Position numbers and translations under genes: made by a program
The notes under the pieces: model-generated
Seen by the model: only the letters and a program-made list of their open reading frames with translations
Databases searched by the model: none
What the model was told of the DNA's origin: nothing
From: Planctomycetota bacterium
GTDB taxonomy: Bacteria; Planctomycetota; PLA2; JAEUHO01
Reading direction: 5' to 3'
Assembly: GCA_020851795.1 (NCBI GenBank)
Contig: JADZCA010000056.1
Span: 1-64,000 of the forward strand
DNA: 64,000 nt
In this document: piece after piece, positions 59,448 to 64,000 of the stretch
Layout of the letters: each line of letters starts with the position of its first letter
How positions within the stretch are numbered: the stretch's first letter is position 1

Positions 59448-59998
59448 CGCTCGGCTGCCCCGAGTGCGGCACGCCCGCGCCCGCCGGCACCCCGCCGGGG
59501 CGCGCGTACGCGTGCCCGCGCTGCCGCAACCCCGTGCTCGCGGTGGAGCGCCCGCCGCCGTCGGCGCCGACGGGCGCCCCGGCCGCCGCCGAGCCGCCGG
59601 CCGGGGACGCCGCGCCACGCTTCCCCTGGCTGCTCGCGGTCGTCGCCTTCGTCGTGCTGGGCGCGGCCTACGTCGGCGCCTACGAGCTCCTGAGCGCGGA
59701 GGCCAAGCGCGAGCGCGCCTCGCTCGAGCGCGTGCACGGCGCGGCGGCGCTCGCCGCGTTCCCGGCGCCGGGACCCGTGCCCGAGGCGTCCGACGCGGCC
59801 GCGCTGCGCGCGTGGCAGACGGCGCGCGACCGGCACGCCGACCGCGTGCGCCACGAGCAGCTCGGGCGCCGCGTCGACCTCTACTTCTTCTCGATGATGG
59901 GCGCGTTCGTCGCGCAGACGGTGCTGACGGCGGTGCTCGCGCTCAGGAGCCGGTCGCGGTCGAAGGCTCCCGCCGCGCCACGCCCTCGGGCACGCTGA
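59444..59998 (+). CDS. Zinc-ribbon protein with two membrane helices
   Basis: A 184-residue protein. The N-terminus is a zinc ribbon (CPECGTPAPAGTPPGRAYAC and PRCRNPV), followed by a Pro/Ala linker, a transmembrane helix (FPWLLAVVAFVVLGAAYVGA), a charged helical segment and a second helix (LYFFSMMGAFVAQTVLTAVL). GTG 59444 overlaps the previous stop, so both are co-translated. Its 3' end overlaps the convergent gene at 59943 by 56 bases. Function unknown. Confidence 0.65.
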   Translation: MTLGCPECGTPAPAGTPPGRAYACPRCRNPVLAVERPPPSAPTGAPAAAEPPAGDAAPRFPWLLAVVAFVVLGAAYVGAYELLSAEAKRERASLERVHGAAALAAFPAPGPVPEASDAAALRAWQTARDRHADRVRHEQLGRRVDLYFFSMMGAFVAQTVLTAVLALRSRSRSKAPAAPRPRAR

Positions 59999-60347
59999 TC
60001 GTCACGCCGTCCTTGCCGACCGAGCCGGGCTTGGCGGCCCACAGGAAGTCCACGACCTTCGTCGCGACGGCGTCCTGGAGGTTGACCCAGAAGCGGCGTC
60101 GGCTGTCCACGTCCCAGAAGCGCGCCTGACCGTGGTTCTGCGGCCCGGCGTGGGGCCAGATCGCGACCTTGACCTTCGCCGTGTCGTGGCGGGCGCCCGA
60201 CAGGTCGATGTAGCACGACGTCTCGAGCTCGAGCGTGAGGGGCCCGCCGAGGCGCTCGAGGCGCGCCTTCTCGGGGCCCTCGTAGCCGAGGATCCACCGC
60301 AGGTAGAAGTTGTGGACGTCGTGGGTCGGGGTCACGTCGACGCGCAT
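59943..60347 (-). CDS. Hypothetical soluble protein
   Basis: A 134-residue protein: MRVDVTPTHDVHNFYLRWIL, LTLELETSCYIDLSGARHDT, VKVAIWPHAGPQNHGQARFW, RRRFWVNLQDAVATKVVDFL. It looks beta-rich and compact. ATG 60347 is the only good start, but no strong ribosome binding site is visible. The 3' 56 bases overlap the convergent zinc-ribbon gene. No family recognised. Confidence 0.55.
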   Translation of the reverse strand: MRVDVTPTHDVHNFYLRWILGYEGPEKARLERLGGPLTLELETSCYIDLSGARHDTAKVKVAIWPHAGPQNHGQARFWDVDSRRRFWVNLQDAVATKVVDFLWAAKPGSVGKDGVTISVPEGVARREPSTATGS

Positions 60348-60387
60348 GCGCGAGAGGATGCCCTCGCGGGCCGCCGCGCGCCACGTT

Positions 60388-60436
60388 CGGCGAACGAGCC
60401 GGGGCCTCGTCGGCTCACGACGGCGGCGGGCTCGGG
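60388..60436. repeat. Possible degenerate copy of the CGAG.TCACGAG-type repeat
   Basis: GAACGAGCCGGGGCCTCGTC and GGCTCACGACGG resemble, in reverse orientation, the core of the 56277 and 24771 repeats (GTGAGCCGACGAGGCCCCGG). The match is weak and the position is intergenic. Confidence 0.4.
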
Positions 60437-60450
60437 GCCCGCGGCGACGC

Positions 60451-61680
60451 TCACTCGCAGCCGGTCGTCCGGTCCGGCCGCACCTTCTTGCGGCGGTCCA
60501 TCTCGGCCTCGCGACGGGCCTTCGCCTTGGGGTCGTCGAGGATCGCCTGCAGCTCCTTGGCGCGCGCGGCGTCGGGCTTCGGGCCCGTGTAGATCTCGAC
60601 GAGGCGCCGCAGCGTCCGCTCGCACATCGGGTCGAGCGTGAGGGCCTTCTCGAGCGCCTCCGCGGCGCCGGCGGGGTCGGAGGGGTCGGCGTTGTCGAGC
60701 AGCGTGACGCCGAGGTGGACCCACCCGCGCACGTCGGAGGGGTTCTCCTTCACGTACGCGCGGATGCGCCCGAGGCCGTCGGGGACGCGCAGCGCGTGCA
60801 CGAGGGAGACGCCGTAGCGCAGGGGCGCGTCGGCGAGCTGGTCCGCTTCGCGCGGGTCCACCGAGCCGGGGAGCGTGCGCAGGCGCAGGACCTCGGTCCA
60901 CTGCGCGCAGGCCTCCTCGAACTTGAGCTGGTCGGCGAGCACGCTCGCGAGCGCGTAGCGCAGCACCGCGTCCTGCGGGTACTTGCGCACGAGGTCCTCG
61001 AACTCGGCCTGCGACTCGATCCAGCGGTCGGCCATGCGGTAGATCTGGCCGAGGTTGCGCCGGGCGAGGTCGGTGCGGCGCTCGTTGCCGCGCGCGATCT
61101 CGACCGCGAGCTGGGCGTGCTTGATCGCGTCGTGGAACGCGCGCCCGAACGCGAGCTGGTTGGCGTAGTCGAGGTGCGCCCGGAACCGGAGGTTCGCGAC
61201 CGCCGCGGGGAGGAACTGCGGTGCGCGCGCCTCGAGGACCCGCAGCACGTCGAGGCACGCGGCGGCGTTGTTGCCGAAGGTGAAGTGGACCAGCGCCCGA
61301 ACGTAGAGCGAGCGCGGGTCCTTCTCGGGATCGGTGCCGCGGGCGACGAGCTGCTCGTCGAGCGACCGCAGGGCGGCCCGCGCCGCGTCCTCGTCCCGCG
61401 CGACGCAGAGGGCCAGCGCGCGCTGGAACGGCAGCTCGAGGTTCTCCGGGCACAGGCGCATCGCGCGCTCGAGCATGGTGGCGGCCTCGATCGCCTTGCG
61501 CGCGTCGCTCGCCCGCTCGGCCTCGCCGAGCAGCGTCACGGCCCGGCGCGACAGGTCTTGGCACTCGTCCTCGCGCGAGCCGGCGACCGCGGGGGTGACG
61601 AGGTCGGGGCTCGACGTCACGCCGAAGGCGAGGAGCAGGAGCGCGACGAGGCGGGCGCGGCGGTGCATGGGGCGGGGCAT
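60451..61680 (-). CDS. Secreted TPR protein
   Basis: A 409-residue protein with a signal peptide (LVALLLLAFGVTSSPDLVTP) and several TPR units: AIEAATMLERAMRLCPENLE, RAFHDAIKHAQLAVEIARGN, RWIESQAEFEDLVRKYPQDA, GAAEALEKALTLDPMCERTL. The C-terminal tail is basic (KAKARREAEMDRRKKVRPDR). ATG 61680 is the first start; MHRR at 61668 is a second choice. It is divergent from the lipoprotein gene at 62061. TPR proteins in this phylum are often periplasmic scaffolds; partner unknown. Confidence 0.75.
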   Translation of the reverse strand: MPRPMHRRARLVALLLLAFGVTSSPDLVTPAVAGSREDECQDLSRRAVTLLGEAERASDARKAIEAATMLERAMRLCPENLELPFQRALALCVARDEDAARAALRSLDEQLVARGTDPEKDPRSLYVRALVHFTFGNNAAACLDVLRVLEARAPQFLPAAVANLRFRAHLDYANQLAFGRAFHDAIKHAQLAVEIARGNERRTDLARRNLGQIYRMADRWIESQAEFEDLVRKYPQDAVLRYALASVLADQLKFEEACAQWTEVLRLRTLPGSVDPREADQLADAPLRYGVSLVHALRVPDGLGRIRAYVKENPSDVRGWVHLGVTLLDNADPSDPAGAAEALEKALTLDPMCERTLRRLVEIYTGPKPDAARAKELQAILDDPKAKARREAEMDRRKKVRPDRTTGCE

Positions 61681-61876
61681 CTCGACCGTCAGCCAACCAA
61701 CGTACGCGCCCCGGTGGGGGTTCCGGTGGGTCGAAGGGCCCGGGGTGGGACTTTCGACCCTCCCGGGTGTAGCAGAATCGCACGAACTGCCGAGGCGGCG
61801 GCTCGTCGCCGCGCCGCACGACGACGTAAAACGCTACCTATCATGGTTTTATGACGAATCAATGCCCCGGGGCGAG

Positions 61877-61891
61877 TGGCATGGGGGTTGC
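61877..61891 (+). promoter_or_regulatory. Candidate sigma-54 promoter
   Basis: TGGCATGGGGGTTGC has GG and GC separated by exactly ten bases, the -24/-12 spacing (consensus TGGCAC-N5-TTGC). Transcription would begin near 61903 and give a leader of about 157 bases before ATG 62061. Confidence 0.5.
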
Positions 61892-61986
61892 GCCGACGGC
61901 CGCTTGCGGTGGACCGTGCGTCGATTCGACGCGGTACATCGGGTGGTGGTCTCCCCGGGGTTCCGGGGGGGAAACTTCCCGATTGC

Positions 61987-62015
61987 TTGCGCCGGACCGC
62001 GGACGTTCCTATAAA
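61987..62015 (+). promoter_or_regulatory. Candidate sigma-70 promoter
   Basis: TTGCGC (61987-61992) and TATAAA (62010-62015) are 17 bases apart, the optimal spacing; TATAAA is rare in such GC-rich DNA. The ATG at 62061 is 46 bases downstream of the -10 box. Confidence 0.6.
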
Positions 62016-62060
62016 TCCGGCCCGGTCCGGGTGTTCTCGGTCGGCACAGGAGTCTCTCCG

Positions 62061-64000
62061 ATGGCTGCATGGCAGCGCTTCGCGAAGGCGGCGGTCGCCC
62101 TTTCCGTCGTCGGTTCGGTCGTCACCGCGTGCGGTGGCGGCGCGCCGGGCTCGCCGCCCGAGAACAACGTCCCGCACCCCCTCGTCCGGCAGTTCTCGCC
62201 GACGATGAGCCCGATCGACTTCGACAGCGGTCAGGCGAACCCGACCTACACGGACGGGTTGCTCACGCAGAACACCGACCCGGCGTACCCGGGCAAGATC
62301 GTGGTGTTCTTCAACGCCACGACGCTGGACGCGGCGAGCGCCTTCCAGGGCGGCGACCCGGGCCAGCAGCTCGACCCGAACGCGGTGCTCATCCAGCGCG
62401 CGACGAGCCTCGGCAACGTGGTCCTCGACGCGGCTCCCGGTGGCGTCCAGGTGCTCGCCGACCGCATCGTGTTCACGCCGGCGACGATGCCGCTGCCCGA
62501 CGGCCAGTACTCCGTCGCGATCTTCGGCAACCTCAAGAGCGTCGAGGGCGACTCGGTCGACAAGGTCCCCGCCTTCCACGCCTTCACGGTCGGCACGACC
62601 GACTCGGTCCCGCCCATGGTCGTGACGACGAGCCCGGCCAACGGCGCCAGCGGCGTCGGCGCCGGCGTCCCGGCTCCGACCCCGCCGTCCGGCACGATCG
62701 GCGTCGGCGACGTCCGTGTGGCGATCTTCGGCCCCACGAGCCCCGACATCGTGGTCCGCTTCAGCGAGCCCATCGCCTCGACGACGGTCACGCCGAACAC
62801 GATCTCGGTCGTGGACGCCTCCGCGTTCGTCCCCGGTGGCGGCGCGCCCCCTGCGGTGCCCTTCGCGCCGGGCTTCCCCAAGCTGAAGAGCCAGATGGAG
62901 CTCTCGAGCCTGCCCTCGAACGGCTTCGAGGTCATCTGGCGCGCCGACCCCACGACGGGCGGCCTGCCCTTCGGCGCGACGGTGCAGGTGACCGTGGTGG
63001 GCAGCGACGGCGGCGCCAACTCGTCGCCGATCGCGGACCGCAGCGGCAACCAGATGGCTGCGTCGTACGTCTTCCAGTTCCAGACGATCGCGCCGCCGAA
63101 GCTGCCGGAGAACCCGGAGCCGGAATACGCGATCTACTGGACGACGAAGAGCAAGTTCGGCGTCCTCGACACGGTCAACCAGAGCCAGATCGCGCTGGCG
63201 TTCCTCGGTCAGCTGCCCCCGGGCACGGGCGTCACGCGCAACTCGATCCCGCTCTACACGGACACGATCGCGACGCAGCAGACCCTCGGCGTCAACTTCG
63301 ACCCGAACGAGATCTCGGTGGACGCGCGCACCAACGGCGTGTCGTGCCACACGTTCTGCTACGTGCAGTCCGAGAAGTCCGGCGAGATCGTCATCATCAA
63401 CTCGCGCACGTCGCTGCCGGTCGGCCTGCTCCGCACGCCCGGTCCGGGCGGTCTCTCCAACCAGACCGGCGGTGGCCAGGCGGCCAACGTCCTCGTGGCG
63501 ACGAACTCGGCCGCGAACACGTTCACGGTGTTCGACATCAGCCAGATCAACCCGGGCCTGCAGTTCCTCACCGGGCCGATCCTCATCCGCCAAGTGAACC
63601 AGACCGGCAACACGCCCAAGGCCATCGCGATCTCCGCGCCGGCGACGGGTGCGTACAACCGTGAGGGCACGCTCGGCGGGCCGGGCATCCCGCTCATCCT
63701 CTACGTGGACTACTCGGACGGCGTGCTCAACACGGCCAACCTCGGCGTCGCGGAGCCGGTCACGCAGATGCCGCTCGGCAAGGACTCGACGCCCAACGAC
63801 GTGTCGATGACCGCGTGCGTCGGCCTCAACCCGATCCTGTTCGGTGCGGTGTCGCAGGGCGGCCGGTTCATCCCCGGCGAGGGCGCGGTGTCCTACTACA
63901 TCGCGGGCCCGGGCTGCCAGACGGGCGTGTCGAACAACGCGCGCCCCGACTTCATCGTGGGCACGCTCAACGGCTTCGACGCTCCCGCGGGCCTGGACAA
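62061..64000 (+). CDS. Large Ig-like / beta-propeller lipoprotein, C-terminus outside the window
   Basis: The frame from ATG 62061 (AGGAG at 62048-62052) stays open to the window end, at least 646 residues. The signal peptide ends in a lipobox (VVGSVVTACGGG). Residues about 35-190 look like an SbsA-type Ig domain (IVVFFNATTLDAASAFQGGD, ADRIVFTPATMPLPDGQYSV), followed by a second Ig-like domain with the typical PPMVVTTSPANGASGVGAGV and IVVRFSEPIASTTVTPNTIS. From about residue 350 a beta-propeller-like region begins (SKFGVLDTVNQSQIALAFLG, KSGEIVIINSRTSLPVGLLR, ANTFTVFDISQI). Such lipoproteins are surface-exposed. Strong promoter elements suggest high expression. Confidence 0.88.
   Translation, partial: MAAWQRFAKAAVALSVVGSVVTACGGGAPGSPPENNVPHPLVRQFSPTMSPIDFDSGQANPTYTDGLLTQNTDPAYPGKIVVFFNATTLDAASAFQGGDPGQQLDPNAVLIQRATSLGNVVLDAAPGGVQVLADRIVFTPATMPLPDGQYSVAIFGNLKSVEGDSVDKVPAFHAFTVGTTDSVPPMVVTTSPANGASGVGAGVPAPTPPSGTIGVGDVRVAIFGPTSPDIVVRFSEPIASTTVTPNTISVVDASAFVPGGGAPPAVPFAPGFPKLKSQMELSSLPSNGFEVIWRADPTTGGLPFGATVQVTVVGSDGGANSSPIADRSGNQMAASYVFQFQTIAPPKLPENPEPEYAIYWTTKSKFGVLDTVNQSQIALAFLGQLPPGTGVTRNSIPLYTDTIATQQTLGVNFDPNEISVDARTNGVSCHTFCYVQSEKSGEIVIINSRTSLPVGLLRTPGPGGLSNQTGGGQAANVLVATNSAANTFTVFDISQINPGLQFLTGPILIRQVNQTGNTPKAIAISAPATGAYNREGTLGGPGIPLILYVDYSDGVLNTANLGVAEPVTQMPLGKDSTPNDVSMTACVGLNPILFGAVSQGGRFIPGEGAVSYYIAGPGCQTGVSNNARPDFIVGTLNGFDAPAGLD

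Larger units (their letters stand above)
61681..62060. other. 380-base regulatory region between divergent genes, AT-richer than its surroundings
   Basis: No gene is supported here. Compared with the rest of the window the stretch from 61820 to 62020 is clearly richer in A and T. It contains TAAAAC (61827-61832) and its inverse GTTTTA (61846-61851), two candidate promoters listed separately, and the ribosome binding site of the 62061 gene. Confidence 0.6.

Noticed and set aside
62069..63664. Plus-strand frame of 531 codons inside the last lipoprotein gene
   Set aside because: It is one frame off the open frame from 62061, which has a lipobox, Ig-like domains and runs to the window end without stop.

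Overview
The window is extremely GC-rich DNA (roughly three quarters G+C by eye, with almost all codon third positions G or C). It carries many secreted proteins and lipoproteins of unknown function, CotH-type kinases, TPR and CHAT proteins, a SelW-like selenoprotein and very few recognisable operon terminators. Taken together this suggests an uncultured Planctomycetota-like bacterium. That is inference from gene content and style; no rRNA or marker gene in the window settles it.

Layout. 1-1.8 kb is a less GC-rich, probably acquired patch: the end of an IS3-family insertion sequence and a zinc-ribbon/DUF1036-like gene interrupted by an in-frame amber codon. 1.8-8.1 kb holds an SDR-TspO fusion, a small membrane protein, secreted proteins and a CotH-kinase lipoprotein. 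8.2-13.1 kb is a tightly coupled five-gene minus-strand operon (GT2, GtrA, phosphodiester glycosidase, membrane protein, CotH kinase) that looks like surface glycan or phospho-modification. 13.2-23.8 kb is the most interesting block: a secreted TPR-CHAT protein, a secreted LanC-like protein with a C25-peptidase-like C-terminal half, a membrane-anchored TPR protein, then a plus-strand cassette of a Tat-exported Ser/Lys/Arg/Cys-repeat protein, an HprK-like kinase and a PqqD-type peptide chaperone. I read this cassette as a candidate peptide/protein-modification system.

24-33 kb holds a beta-propeller (FG-GAP) lipoprotein, thiol peroxidase, esterase, a PQQ-propeller/HExxH peptidase and a DEAD-box helicase. 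33-41 kb holds a TPR/zinc-ribbon protein, a frameshifted acyltransferase-3/SGNH gene, an orphan KdpDE-like two-component pair and a very small membrane protein. 41-50.6 kb is mainly metabolic: pyrophosphatase, thioredoxin/PDZ/cytochrome protein, HMG-CoA-lyase-like enzyme, cysteine-synthase-like enzyme, GGDEF-hemerythrin protein and a MazG-like hydrolase. 50.9-54.8 kb is a sulfate activation and transfer operon (ATP sulfurylase/APS kinase, sulfotransferase, glycosyltransferase). 54.8-58.1 kb has a c-type cytochrome and a GT39-type membrane glycosyltransferase. 58.2-58.6 kb has a tRNA-Leu(UAA)-like gene without the usual long variable arm, followed by a selenoprotein whose UGA codon hides it from ordinary gene calling. 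The window ends inside a large Ig-like/beta-propeller lipoprotein with a clear promoter region.

Repeats are prominent. There are two copies of a 49-bp palindrome, a family of CCGCCGAGTTCACGAG-type palindromes, a tandem/inverted array at 47.2-47.5 kb, and a short palindromic motif (GGCGCGGGKCCCGGGGCG) that recurs in about nine gaps between genes and twice within genes.
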